A DNA stretch of 61,053 bases from JAVXGM01 sp036657395 (lineage in GTDB: Bacteria; Bacillota; Clostridia; Peptostreptococcales; Anaerovoracaceae): the NCBI GenBank assembly GCA_036657395.1, contig JAVXGM010000009.1, positions 1 to 61,053 of the forward strand. Reading direction: 5' to 3'. The position numbers were made by a program, and so were the translations under genes. Under the pieces are notes generated by a model. The model saw nothing but the letters and a program-made list of their open reading frames with translations. It was not told where the DNA came from and made no database searches. Shown piece after piece: positions 52,401 to 60,337 of the stretch (positions are counted from its first letter, which is position 1; each line of letters starts with the position of its first letter).

Positions 52401-52867
52401 ATTTTTCAAAGGTAGGAGAGGCATTATCTAAAGGCGAAAATTCTGGAAAAAGTTATGTAAAGGATCAGATAGAAGGACTTATTGAAAGAGAAATATTACT
52501 CATAGAAGAAGGAAAGTCCGTCAATGTGAAAAATATACTGACCTTTTTCAAAAGTAAGATTGGCAAAAGAGTGTCCAAGGCAAAGAAAATCTATAAAGAA
52601 AGTCAATTCAACCTGATTAAAGAAATATCAGGAGTAGATGTTATGGTTCAGGGAACGATAGATTGCTATTTTGAAGAAGATGGTCAGATTGTGCTTATAG
52701 ATTACAAAAACAGCTACATCTCCCAGAATGAGGATATAGATAAAATTAAAGAAAAATACAAAGAACAACTTGAAATATACAAACAGGCGCTTGAGACCAT
52801 TACGGAAAAAAAGGTGAAAGAGTCGTATTTATACCTATTTGGTATAGGACAGGAAATAGAGTGTTAA
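49433..52867 (+). CDS. addA: AddA-type helicase-nuclease (UvrD/RecB-like)
   Basis: 1144 residues; processes double-strand breaks for recombination. Walker A AAAAGSGKTAVLVERI, motif Ia TFTNAAASEMKEKI, Walker B VFVDEYQDSN, motif III GDIKQSIYKFRLAEP, motif IV NFRSKPGV, and RIMTIHKSKGLEFPVV and EELRILYVAFTRA for motifs V and VI. RecB-type nuclease at the C terminus with MVQGTIDCYF and IVLIDYKNS. Length fits AddA. No addB lies beside it, although the pair is normally adjacent. Confidence 0.92.
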   Translation: MKWTEKQQEAIQLRGKNMLVAAAAGSGKTAVLVERIKQLIIKDQISIDQLLVVTFTNAAASEMKEKIGKAISEEIKKNPENSTFLRRQLNILPRGNISTFHSFALEVIRRYFYLTDLEPNFKICDQAQGEILKGQAMEDLFRDEFEENKDDFIEFVTAYGSDRSEKNLKGNLLNLYGEIQSIPHPFDWLKENVERLNGQGLNPIKEFIKEDALQSYVNSVKYFERAYDLAESAGVASISTKILEELNQLELKEGKEFDKVGKAVDSFTPGRMVAAKADKEDYAPIKDDVKKLRDHGKAMLKALRENYYSQTIEEYDKDISSVYPQARTMERLINGFYNRYKLAKLEKNLVDFNDIEHYALSILENKEVAIEYQNKFAYVFVDEYQDSNILQDTLIGKVTRSDNLFMVGDIKQSIYKFRLAEPEIFAQKYKDYKRGKVGDSTTIDLNKNFRSKPGVISSVNGVFKEIMSGYDNDAALYLGANHREEMDYPTKMYIVDTNIDEEVELDEEIQDMKNAQLEAFAAAKIIKETMGKPIYDAKKDIKRLVIKRDIVILMRGVKNYADVFQQVFTQQNIPSYVDESGGYFDTIEIQVFLNLLKVINNKKQDIPLLSVMRSAILDFSIDELIKIRLENKKMSYNEAVVSYSQQGSQDRLQMKCKDALEKLDKWKHLAVTFPLDDLIWKLMWETGYYTYCGALPAGKQRQANLKALVDKAGTFQEANYSGIQGFLNIIEAMEDHKVPTGQVKLVGENDDIVRIMTIHKSKGLEFPVVLVAGLGKRFNMDRGGKDIMIHKSLGVGMTLINKKDHWYKKTLLQTVIERKNRIEDLEEELRILYVAFTRAIDQLILLGTTSKVKEGQLVSSLSQNNYFDYLIPILEEGNISWEVWDRANLSEENIHQETNKLAVQDLFTQKTIPVENKDLSREIHRRLSYSYPHKDDGTVKSKYSVTQLNNLGREDVAEQKLKQPLFTREKKGFTPAEKGTILHKVMECIDFSKVGEALSKGENSGKSYVKDQIEGLIEREILLIEEGKSVNVKNILTFFKSKIGKRVSKAKKIYKESQFNLIKEISGVDVMVQGTIDCYFEEDGQIVLIDYKNSYISQNEDIDKIKEKYKEQLEIYKQALETITEKKVKESYLYLFGIGQEIEC

Positions 52868-53019
52868 GAGAAGTACTTTAAAGGGGTTTAATATATAACG
52901 TAGTTTTTTTATGGTAAATGAGAAAATAAACTCACCCAACCCACATTTTAAAACCATTAAACCCACAAAAGTAAATGGTAGACTTAAGTCGATATTTGAA
53001 AGAAAGAGGTATTATCATT

Positions 53020-53463
53020 ATGAAAATCTTTGCACAAGCAGAAAACCAGGGGAATAAGAAGCCCGTATTTGTTATTGTTTTATATGCTCTAGCGGTATTA
53101 ATGGGAATTGTGGGAATTTACATGGTATATTATTCTATCACCTACATGGCAGGCTATTTTGCTAGCTATGGGATGGAAATGAAGGATGGAATAAAAGATA
53201 TGATTCAATACGTGCTCAGCACCAGTCTTCCATACTTTATCTATGGAGTATTGTTCATTGGAATGGGTAAGATTCTAACAAGGCTTAGTCCGTGTACTTG
53301 TAAATCAGCGGCAGGTCAAACAGAAATTTCAAAGGAAAACATAGTAGAAGAAATAGAAGCACCAAAAGCCGAAGACTTAACTGGAGCTGAGGATGCAAAA
53401 GAAGAAGCCGTTGAATCTGGCCAAGATGAAACACTTGACAAGAAAGAGGATAATCCGCTATAA
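53020..53463 (+). CDS. Small membrane protein with acidic tail, unknown
   Basis: 147 residues. Two TM helices (about 16-42 and 65-88) followed by CTCK and a long acidic, Glu/Ala-rich cytoplasmic tail. Start ATG 13 nt after AAAGAGG; an upstream in-frame ATG adds 15 residues without a site. It stands alone between addA and the TPP riboswitch. No family recognised. Confidence 0.65.
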   Translation: MKIFAQAENQGNKKPVFVIVLYALAVLMGIVGIYMVYYSITYMAGYFASYGMEMKDGIKDMIQYVLSTSLPYFIYGVLFIGMGKILTRLSPCTCKSAAGQTEISKENIVEEIEAPKAEDLTGAEDAKEEAVESGQDETLDKKEDNPL

Positions 53464-53485
53464 TGTGACAGTAAATTAAAAAGAT

Positions 53486-53572
53486 GTGCTAGGGGAGCTT
53501 TTGCTGAGAGTGATTCGCAAGAATCAATACCCTCAAGACCTGATCCGGATAATTCCGGCGTAGGCAAGCGAA
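53486..53572 (+). promoter_or_regulatory. TPP riboswitch (THI element)
   Basis: Conserved parts in order: AGGGGAGC, GCTGAGAG, a variable hairpin (GATTCGCAAGAATC), ACCCTCAAGACCTGATCCGG and ATAATTCCGGCGTAGGCAA. These are the core thi-box bases that bind thiamine pyrophosphate. It precedes thiT; the expression platform follows at 53628. Confidence 0.95.
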
Positions 53573-53627
53573 ATTTTTTGTTGAGGAAAAAATCCGTTTT
53601 CCGCAGCAAAGAAACCATTATGGTTCC

Positions 53628-53650
53628 CCTCCAGAAGATGGAGGTTTTTT
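53628..53650 (+). terminator. Riboswitch expression platform: terminator that includes the thiT ribosome site
   Basis: CCTCCA (53628-53633), loop GAAGA, TGGAGG (53639-53644), then six T residues. GGAGG of the right arm is also the Shine-Dalgarno for the thiT ATG at 53652, so the hairpin could both terminate and hide the ribosome site. An upstream palindrome AACCATTATGGTT (53613-53625) may be part of the alternative fold. Confidence 0.8.
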
Positions 53651-53651
53651 A

Positions 53652-54278
53652 ATGTCATTACAAAGTTTTTTAGAGTCTACAGGTGGACAGATCACTGTAG
53701 TAATTGTCATCGTACTGCTGTTCTTGGGAATACTTATTTCCGGAAAGAACAAGAAGGCAGACACGACGGCCATGGTTACATCGGCAGTTCTTGTAGCCCT
53801 CGCAATCGCCTTAAACCAGGTGATTATTTTCAGAATGCCACAAGGCGGGTCAATTACTGCATTTAGTATGTTACCAATAGTGCTGTGTGCTTATTTCTTT
53901 GGAGTAAGACGAGGACTGATGGCTGGAATGTGTGTAGGGTTAATTGACTTAATTTTCAACCCTTACGTAATTCATCCGGTGCAGTTGATTTTAGATTATC
54001 CATTAGCCTTTGGTGCTTTAGCATTTGGAGGACTTTTGGCAAGTAGAAAATTTGGGCTGATTTCCGGTTATGTTTTGGGTCTCGGGTGCAGATACATGTG
54101 TGCAGTTTTATCAGGTACAATATTTTTTGGATCTTATGCTCCAGAAGGATTCAATGCACTTACATGGTCCCTATGGTACAATCTGACTTACTTAGGAATA
54201 GAAGGTGGAATTACAGTAATTCTTCTGGCAATCCCACAAGTACGAAATACATTTAAAAAAATGAAAACACAATTGTAA
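53652..54278 (+). CDS. thiT: Thiamine transporter ThiT (ECF S component)
   Basis: 208 residues, about six TM helices. ThiT-type loop RMPQGGSITAFSMLPIVLCAYFFG, then GLIDLIFNPYVIHPVQLILDYPLAFGALA and CRYMCAVLSGTIFFG, which carry thiamine-binding aromatics. Takes up thiamine with the shared ECF module, which is encoded elsewhere. Regulated by the TPP riboswitch upstream. Start ATG shares the terminator hairpin's GGAGG. Confidence 0.93.
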   Translation: MSLQSFLESTGGQITVVIVIVLLFLGILISGKNKKADTTAMVTSAVLVALAIALNQVIIFRMPQGGSITAFSMLPIVLCAYFFGVRRGLMAGMCVGLIDLIFNPYVIHPVQLILDYPLAFGALAFGGLLASRKFGLISGYVLGLGCRYMCAVLSGTIFFGSYAPEGFNALTWSLWYNLTYLGIEGGITVILLAIPQVRNTFKKMKTQL

Positions 54279-54287
54279 AAGAAAAAC

Positions 54288-54326
54288 AAAAAAGCCTGGC
54301 TAGATATATTCTAGCCAGGCTTTTTT
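54288..54326. terminator. Bidirectional terminator
   Basis: GCCTGGCTAG pairs perfectly with CTAGCCAGGC around ATATATT, with A and T runs of six on the two sides. Serves thiT and thiN, which converge. Confidence 0.93.
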
Positions 54327-54357
54327 CTAATCATCATATTTTCCTTGTTGGTGCCAT

Positions 54358-54984
54358 TTAACGATCACAAGAACATGTTACTAACAAAGTTCCAGATTCC
54401 ACACTGATTTTGCAAGAATCCTTACTGATTACATTGCTAACTCCAAGGGGAAAATCATTTGTAAGTGTATGGTCATGTAGGGGGTAGTCTACTCCAGTTA
54501 TATTTACGCCGGTGCATTGGTCTGATAGGGAAAATAATGACACATATTGGTATTGTTTTTTTTGTAAAATTAATGTGTCATTCTTTAAAATCGTGGCATA
54601 ATTACATTGATCAACTATGGCGATGGATTTTACAGATTTGGCTGCCTCAGTCATAGTTTGTAAATTGGCTATAGTGTGATCCATTCGACCACCCATACCA
54701 CCGATGATAAGAATTTGATCAAATCCTTGTTGGATAGCCGTAGATACGCAAAGTCCTGTGTCTGTAAAATTCTTCTTAGATGGGAAGGTTAATGTTTTAA
54801 TGTCAGGGGGTAGGGAGGTGGATACAGAATCAAAGTCACCTAAAAGTAAGTCAGGAACAATTCCTGCTTCTTTTGAATAATTATATCCGCCATCTGCACA
54901 AATGATAAAACAATCCTCCAAAGAAGGAATCAAAGAAGATAAATCTCCTTCAATATATGATGTAATAATAACGCAAATTTTCAT
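54358..54984 (-). CDS. thiN: Thiamine pyrophosphokinase
   Basis: 208-residue enzyme making TPP from thiamine and ATP. CADGGYNYSKEAGIVPDLLLGDFDS, KNFTDTGLC and GGMGGRMDHTIANL are the family signatures; the C-terminal beta domain is complete. It converges on thiT, giving uptake plus activation, but lies on the opposite strand without its own riboswitch. Confidence 0.94.
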   Translation of the reverse strand: MKICVIITSYIEGDLSSLIPSLEDCFIICADGGYNYSKEAGIVPDLLLGDFDSVSTSLPPDIKTLTFPSKKNFTDTGLCVSTAIQQGFDQILIIGGMGGRMDHTIANLQTMTEAAKSVKSIAIVDQCNYATILKNDTLILQKKQYQYVSLFSLSDQCTGVNITGVDYPLHDHTLTNDFPLGVSNVISKDSCKISVESGTLLVTCSCDR

Positions 54985-55130
54985 TTAAAAATACCTCTCT
55001 AAAACTGTTGAAATACTCCGAATTTTTCATTAAAAATAATACCAATATTCGCAATATTGCTATTATAGCATAGTATAGGCTAAATTTTCTTAATATTGAA
55101 ACGAAAAAATTGTAAAAAAAGCAAAAAATA

Positions 55131-55144
55131 GATGAAATTTCATC
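55131..55144. promoter_or_regulatory. 14-bp perfect palindrome upstream of NifU-like gene
   Basis: GATGAAATTTCATC, 10 bp upstream of the -35 box. Possible activator or repressor site; regulator unknown. Confidence 0.35.
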
Positions 55145-55154
55145 AATTATCTAC

Positions 55155-55183
55155 TTGAAAATTTTTTACTAGGGGACTATAAT
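55155..55183 (+). promoter_or_regulatory. Promoter of NifU-like gene
   Basis: TTGAAA (55155-55160), 17-nt spacer, TATAAT (55178-55183). Confidence 0.78.
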
Positions 55184-55232
55184 TGATCGTAAGGCTATTA
55201 GGGGAATTCAAGGAAGTATGGAGAGTGTCTTT

Positions 55233-55505
55233 ATGGAAGAACAAATTAAAAAAGTATTAAAAGAAAAGGTGGATCCGGTACTAGAAGCTCATTATGGTGG
55301 TGCAGCTCTTACTGGATTTGAGAATAATGTCGCAAAGGTGAAACTAACAGGAGCCTGTGCTACTTGCCCATCAGCCCAGTACACTATTGAAGACGTAGTT
55401 AAAAATATAGTTATGGAAAATTGCCAAGGAGTAGAGGATGTTGTTTTGGACACGTCAGTAAGTGAAGACTTGTTGGACATGGCTAGAAAGATATTGAAAA
55501 AATAA
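55233..55505 (+). CDS. NifU C-terminal-like (Nfu) iron-sulfur scaffold protein
   Basis: 90 residues. MEEQIKKVLKEKVDPVLEAHYGG starts the domain, and the cluster-binding CxxC is in GACATCPSAQYTIEDVV. Carries a transient Fe-S cluster for delivery to apo-enzymes. The start is ambiguous: the ATG used has GGAGAG 7 nt upstream; an in-frame ATG at 55218 would add five residues. It precedes the 4Fe-4S enzyme AbfD by 121 bp, a suggestive neighbour but probably a separate unit. Confidence 0.87.
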   Translation: MEEQIKKVLKEKVDPVLEAHYGGAALTGFENNVAKVKLTGACATCPSAQYTIEDVVKNIVMENCQGVEDVVLDTSVSEDLLDMARKILKK

Positions 55506-55626
55506 TCAGTTGAGTTGACAAATGTGATTTTTAATATAAAACTCGCATTGGTTATATAAAAGTTACAGCTGGATGCAATTCTGGAAGTCTTGAAAAGCAT
55601 CTATAAAACAAAGGAGTGATTTTATT

Positions 55627-57099
55627 ATGTTAATGACAGGAACTCAGTATATCGAGAGTTTAAGAAAGTTAAAGACAAGAGTGTATATGTTTGGTGAACA
55701 AATTGAAAATTGGGTAGATCATCCAATGATTAGACCATCAATCAACTGTGTAGCAAAGACATATGAATTAGCACAGGATCCACAATATGCTGATCTTATG
55801 ACTGCTAAATCTAGTCTTACAGGCAAAACAGTCAACAGATTTGCTCATCTTCATCAGAGTACAGATGATCTTAGAAAAAAGGTAAAGATGCAGAGACTGT
55901 TAGGACAAAAGACTGCTTCTTGCTTCCAGAGATGTGTAGGAATGGATGCATTCAATGCTGTATTCTCAACTACATATGAGACAGATAAGAAGTATGGTAC
56001 AAAGTATCACGAAAACTTCAAAAAATATTTAGAATTTATCCAGGAGAACGACCTTATTGTTGATGGTGCTATGACTGACCCTAAGGGTGACAGAGGACTA
56101 GCTCCACATCAGCAGAAGGATCTTGATTTATTTGTTCGTATCGTAGAAAGAAGAGCAGATGGTATCGTAGTTAGCGGAGCAAAAGCTCACCAGACTGGTT
56201 CTATCAACTCACACGAACACATCATCATGCCTACAATCGCTATGGGCGAAGCTGACAAAGATTTCGCAGTATCATTTGCTTGCCCTTCAGATGCTGAAGG
56301 TATGTTCATGATCTACGGAAGACAGTCATGTGACACAAGAAAAACTGAACCAAATGCTGATGTTGACTTAGGTAACAAAGAGTTTGGTGGACAGGAAGCG
56401 TTAGTAGTATTTGATAACGTATTTATTCCAAACGACAGAATCTTCCTTTGTGGAGAATTTGATTTCGCTGGAATGATGGTAGAAAGATTTGCTGGATATC
56501 ATAGACAGTCATACGGCGGATGTAAAGTTGGAGTAGGCGATGTTGTTATCGGTGCTGCTGCATTAGCTGCTGAATACAATGGCGCAGCAAAAGCTTCTCA
56601 CGTTAAGGATAAGCTAATCGAAATGACTCATTTAAATGAAACATTATACTGCTGTGGTATCGCTTGTTCAGCTGAAGGACAGAAAACACTTGCTGGTAAC
56701 TACCAGATAGACCTTCTTCTTGCAAACGTATGTAAGCAGAATATTACTAGATTCCCTTATGAAATCGTTAGATTAGCAGAAGACATCGCTGGTGGCTTAA
56801 TGGTAACAATGCCTTCATCAGCAGACTTCCAGTCAGATCTAAAAGTTGGAAGAAATGGCGAAACAATTGGCCAGTTCTGCAACAAGTACTTTGCTGCAAG
56901 CCCTGCTTGTACAACAGAAGAGAGAATGAGAGTATTAAGATTCTTAGAAAACATTTGCTTAGGATCAGCTGCTGTAGGTTACAGAACTGAATCAATGCAT
57001 GGTGCTGGATCTCCTCAGGCTCAGAGAATCATGATTGCTCGTCAGGGCAACATCAACGGAAAGAAAGAATTAGCTAAGGCTATTGCTGGAATTAAATAG
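55627..57099 (+). CDS. abfD: 4-hydroxybutyryl-CoA dehydratase / vinylacetyl-CoA isomerase
   Basis: 490 residues. Radical dehydration of 4-hydroxybutyryl-CoA to crotonyl-CoA with FAD and a 4Fe-4S cluster. The cluster ligands of the C. aminobutyricum enzyme (Cys99, Cys103, His292, Cys299) fall at the same positions: SCFQRC and YHRQSYGGC; Tyr296 and Lys300 also match. RBS AAAGGAGTG. Oxygen-sensitive, so it marks a strict anaerobe. First gene of the 4-hydroxybutyrate unit. Confidence 0.97.
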   Translation: MLMTGTQYIESLRKLKTRVYMFGEQIENWVDHPMIRPSINCVAKTYELAQDPQYADLMTAKSSLTGKTVNRFAHLHQSTDDLRKKVKMQRLLGQKTASCFQRCVGMDAFNAVFSTTYETDKKYGTKYHENFKKYLEFIQENDLIVDGAMTDPKGDRGLAPHQQKDLDLFVRIVERRADGIVVSGAKAHQTGSINSHEHIIMPTIAMGEADKDFAVSFACPSDAEGMFMIYGRQSCDTRKTEPNADVDLGNKEFGGQEALVVFDNVFIPNDRIFLCGEFDFAGMMVERFAGYHRQSYGGCKVGVGDVVIGAAALAAEYNGAAKASHVKDKLIEMTHLNETLYCCGIACSAEGQKTLAGNYQIDLLLANVCKQNITRFPYEIVRLAEDIAGGLMVTMPSSADFQSDLKVGRNGETIGQFCNKYFAASPACTTEERMRVLRFLENICLGSAAVGYRTESMHGAGSPQAQRIMIARQGNINGKKELAKAIAGIK

Positions 57100-57124
57100 T
57101 TGATTAAAAAATAGTATTTAAGAT

Positions 57125-57161
57125 AGGCCGCTTTGGAAATTACTGGAGCGGTTTATTTTTT
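57125..57161 (+). terminator. Terminator after abfD
   Basis: AGGCCGCT pairs with AGCGGTTT with two G-U pairs, followed by a T-rich tract. It may attenuate transcription between abfD and the downstream genes so that abfD mRNA is in excess. Confidence 0.7.
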
Positions 57162-57204
57162 AAAAATGATAAAATGACAGAATGTGCTAAAGGAGTAATT
57201 AAAA

Positions 57205-57483
57205 GTGAAGTGTGGAGTAAGATTTTGTGGAGGCTGTAACCCTAGATATGATAGGGGAAAAGCGTTGCAAGAAATTGAAGATAAAATTAAAAATGTTGAT
57301 TTTGTTCACGCAACAGAAGGCGTTTCCCACGATTTCCTTTTAGTTATTGGAGGCTGTACGAATTGTTGTGCTGCCTACGAGCAATTTGAAACGAAAAATG
57401 GTGTACTGAAGATATGGGATGAATCCCATATAGATGGAATACTTAATGAGATAGAGGAAAAGAAAAATAATTTTCATATTTAG
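57205..57483 (+). CDS. Small cysteine-rich protein in 4-hydroxybutyrate operon, unknown
   Basis: 92 residues, GTG start 9 nt after AAAGGAG. Cysteines: an N-terminal FCGGCNPRYDRG motif and GGCTNCCAAY in the middle; the fold appears small alpha/beta. The CxxC pairs suggest redox activity or metal/cluster binding. No family name is claimed. It lies 27 bp before abfT and is not needed by known pathway schemes, so it may serve assembly or protection of AbfD. Confidence 0.75.
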   Translation: MKCGVRFCGGCNPRYDRGKALQEIEDKIKNVDFVHATEGVSHDFLLVIGGCTNCCAAYEQFETKNGVLKIWDESHIDGILNEIEEKKNNFHI

Positions 57484-57510
57484 AATATTAAAAATGGAGG
57501 ACTTCAAAAA

Positions 57511-58827
57511 ATGGATTGGAAAAAAATTTATGAAAGCAGAAAATGTTCTGCTGATGAGGCAATGAAAAAAATTAAATCCGGAGATCGGGTATTATTTGCT
57601 CATGCCGTTGCAGAACCTACTACACTAGTTGATGCTATGGTAGCGAACAAGCATCTTTATAAGGATATCACAGTATCCCATATGGTTACTTTAGGAAAAG
57701 GGGAATATTCCCTTCCTGAAAACAGTGATGTGTTTACATTTGAAGGTTGGTTTACAAGCCCAACTACAAGAAAATCCCTTACACAAGGGCATGGAGAGTT
57801 CGTACCAGTATTCTTCCACGAAGTTCCTGACTATTTGAGAAGAGATATCTTCCATGAAGATGTATTATTAGTTTCAGTGTCAAAGCCAGATGAACATGGA
57901 TTCTGTTGTGTTGGTGTTTCTAGTGACTATACAATGCAAGGAATAAAAACTTGTAGAACTGTAATTGCAGAAGTAAACGACCAGGTACCTGTAGTATTTG
58001 GCGATACATTTGTTCACGTAAGTGAAATTGATGCTTTCGTGGAAAATTCACATCCACTATACGAAATTAAACCACCGCATATTGGAGATGTAGAAGAGGC
58101 AATTGGTAAAAATTGTGCATCCTTAATTGACGATGGAGCCACATTACAGTTAGGTATCGGAGCTATTCCTGATGCAGTATTGTCACAACTTGGAGACAAG
58201 AAAGATTTAGGTATTCACTCAGAGATGATTTCAGACGGTGTTGTAGATCTTTATGAACAAGGCGTTATCAACTGTAGCAAGAAGTCAATTGACAATGGCA
58301 AAATGGTTGTTACATTCCTTATGGGAACAAAGAGACTTTATGATTTCGCTCGTGAAAACCCAATGGTGGAAATGAGAACAGTAGATTATGTTAATCATCC
58401 AGAAGTGGTTGCACAGTCATCTAACCTAGTTTGCATCAACGCATGTATCCAGGTAGACTTTATGGGACAGATTGTTTCTGAATGCATCGGAACTAACCAG
58501 TTCTCAGGTGTAGGTGGGCAAGTAGACTTCGTAAGAGGTTCTGCAATGGCTAAAGACGGAAATGCAAAAGCAATCATAGCAATGCCTTCATTTACTAAGA
58601 AGAAAGATGGTTCAATGATTTCAAAAATTGTTCCATTTATCGATCATGGCGCAGCAGTTACAACTTCAAGATGTGATGCCGACTACATAGTAACAGAATA
58701 CGGCATTGCAAGAATGAAGGGCGCAACACTTAAGGATAGAGCTAGAATGTTAATAAACATTGCACATCCTGACTTTAGAGAAGAATTGAAAGTTCAGTTC
58801 AAAGAAAGATTCAATGCTGAATTTTAA
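57511..58827 (+). CDS. abfT: 4-hydroxybutyrate CoA-transferase
   Basis: 438-residue family I CoA-transferase. Catalytic Glu in HSEMISDGVVDL, the oxyanion loop QLGIGAIPDAVLSQLGD and GVGGQVDFVRGS. Transfers CoA from acetyl-CoA (or butyryl-CoA) to 4-hydroxybutyrate, supplying AbfD. RBS GGAGGAC. Between the small Cys-rich gene and abfH. Confidence 0.95.
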   Translation: MDWKKIYESRKCSADEAMKKIKSGDRVLFAHAVAEPTTLVDAMVANKHLYKDITVSHMVTLGKGEYSLPENSDVFTFEGWFTSPTTRKSLTQGHGEFVPVFFHEVPDYLRRDIFHEDVLLVSVSKPDEHGFCCVGVSSDYTMQGIKTCRTVIAEVNDQVPVVFGDTFVHVSEIDAFVENSHPLYEIKPPHIGDVEEAIGKNCASLIDDGATLQLGIGAIPDAVLSQLGDKKDLGIHSEMISDGVVDLYEQGVINCSKKSIDNGKMVVTFLMGTKRLYDFARENPMVEMRTVDYVNHPEVVAQSSNLVCINACIQVDFMGQIVSECIGTNQFSGVGGQVDFVRGSAMAKDGNAKAIIAMPSFTKKKDGSMISKIVPFIDHGAAVTTSRCDADYIVTEYGIARMKGATLKDRARMLINIAHPDFREELKVQFKERFNAEF

Positions 58828-58875
58828 TTGATTAAACTATCACTATATATTAATTAGAGAGAAGAGAGGTAAATC

Positions 58876-59997
58876 ATGCAAGCATTAAAATTAATTCCTA
58901 CAATTCACTATTTCGATACATTTAAGGAGTTCAATGATGAATTCAAATTAGGAAAGGGCGACATCTTAGTTACAAACCAGTGGATGTATGACCCATATGT
59001 AAAGCCAATTGGCATTGATATTCCTGTAATTTACCAGGAAAAGTATGGTCAGGGCGAACCTTCAGATGAAATGATGGATGCAATGGCAAAAGACATGGCA
59101 AAACACGAATACAGTAGAATCATCGCTTTCGGTGGTGGTACTATCGTAGACATTTGTAAAGTGTTAGCATTAGACGTTCCGGCACAGTCAGTAAAGCTTT
59201 TCACAGGAGAAGTTGCACCGAAGAAAATTAAGGAATTAATAGTAGTTCCTACAACTTGCGGAACAGGTTCAGAAGTAACAAACGTTGCTATAGCTGAATT
59301 AAAGTCATTACACACTAAGAAGGGCTTAGCAGTAGATGAAACATATGCAGATACTGCAGTACTTATCCCAGAATCTCTTCAGGGACTTCCAGATAAAGTA
59401 TTTACAACAAGTTCAATTGACGCTTTGATTCACGCAATTGAGTCATACCTATCACCAAAAGCATCACCTTTTACAGAAATATATTCACTAGAAGCAATTC
59501 AGATCATCATGAATGCCTACAAAAAGGTTATTGCTGGTGGTAATGATGCAAAAGCAAGAGCTCCATTCCTAAAGGAATTCTTACTTGCTTCAAACTATGC
59601 AGGTATTGCATTTGGTAACGCAGGTTGTGCTGCTGTTCACGCACTATCATACTCTATCGGAGCAGCGTTCCACGTACCTCACGGTGAAGCTAACTATCAG
59701 TTCTTTACTGAAGTATTCAAAATGTACATGAAAAAAGACCCTAATGGTAAGATTGCAAAAGCTAACCAGATTTTTGCAGACATCTTAGGTTGTGACGTTA
59801 AAAATGTTTATGATGAATTAGAAAAATTCCTTAATCAACTAATTGCTAAAAAGCCACTTCGTGAATACGGAATGACTGAAGCACAGATTGATGAATTTGC
59901 TAAGTCAACTATTGAAAATCAGCAGAGACTTCTTGGAAATAACTACGTAGCTTTAAGCGACGCAGAAATCAAGGAAATCTTTACAAATCTATACTAA
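58876..59997 (+). CDS. abfH: 4-hydroxybutyrate dehydrogenase (iron-type alcohol dehydrogenase)
   Basis: 373 residues. NAD motif FGGGTIVDICK, TTCGTGSEVTNVA, and metal ligands Asp and His in SSIDALIHAIE, CAAVHALSYSIG and HVPHGEAN. Reduces succinate semialdehyde to 4-hydroxybutyrate. With AbfT and AbfD it forms the route from succinate semialdehyde (from GABA or succinate) to crotonyl-CoA. The order D-T-H is that of C. aminobutyricum. Codon use leans to AAC, TAC, TTC, as in highly expressed genes. Confidence 0.94.
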   Translation: MQALKLIPTIHYFDTFKEFNDEFKLGKGDILVTNQWMYDPYVKPIGIDIPVIYQEKYGQGEPSDEMMDAMAKDMAKHEYSRIIAFGGGTIVDICKVLALDVPAQSVKLFTGEVAPKKIKELIVVPTTCGTGSEVTNVAIAELKSLHTKKGLAVDETYADTAVLIPESLQGLPDKVFTTSSIDALIHAIESYLSPKASPFTEIYSLEAIQIIMNAYKKVIAGGNDAKARAPFLKEFLLASNYAGIAFGNAGCAAVHALSYSIGAAFHVPHGEANYQFFTEVFKMYMKKDPNGKIAKANQIFADILGCDVKNVYDELEKFLNQLIAKKPLREYGMTEAQIDEFAKSTIENQQRLLGNNYVALSDAEIKEIFTNLY

Positions 59998-59999
59998 AA

Positions 60000-60337
60000 A
60001 ATAAATAAAAAACAGATCATGTATTGAACAAATGAACCGACCCCTAAAAGTTAGACTCAAAAATCTAACGATTGGGAGGTCGGTTTTTTATTTTTCAGCA
60101 GAATTAATCAAAAATCCATTGTAAAAAACAAGAAAACGATGTATCATTCATATGAATGTACTAATTGATTAATTAATTGGTTAGTCACAAGTGAAAAGAG
60201 GTGTTTTTCTATGATTTTCATCTTTGCACTGTTTGAAGATGAACTTTATATGAAATCACAGATGAATTTGTTGTGGCAGATGTGCCTTATTATGAAAGAG
60301 AAATATAAAGATGAAAATTTTGTTGGAGGAAAAGATT
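60000..60337 (+). other. Intergenic stretch with repeat copy 4
   Basis: Besides the repeat/terminator at 60033-60095 it holds an AT-rich palindromic tract (TTGATTAATTAATTGG near 60165) and a possible 45-codon ORF at 60211. Nothing else is recognised. Confidence 0.5.
60033..60095 (+). repeat. Palindromic repeat copy 4, acting as terminator
   Basis: Begins TGAACCGACCCCTAAAAGTT and runs through GATTGGGAGGTCGGTT into TTTTATTTTT. Here the repeat's own ends (AACCGACC with GGTCGGTT) make the stem and the T tract follows directly, so it can terminate abfH transcription alone. No separate outer stem and no target duplication can be seen. Confidence 0.75.

Noticed and set aside
55515..55540. TTGACA followed by TATAAA as promoter for abfD
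   Set aside because: The spacing is only 14 nt to TATAAA (11 nt to TAATAT); no hexamer stands at 16-18 nt. The true abfD promoter was not located.
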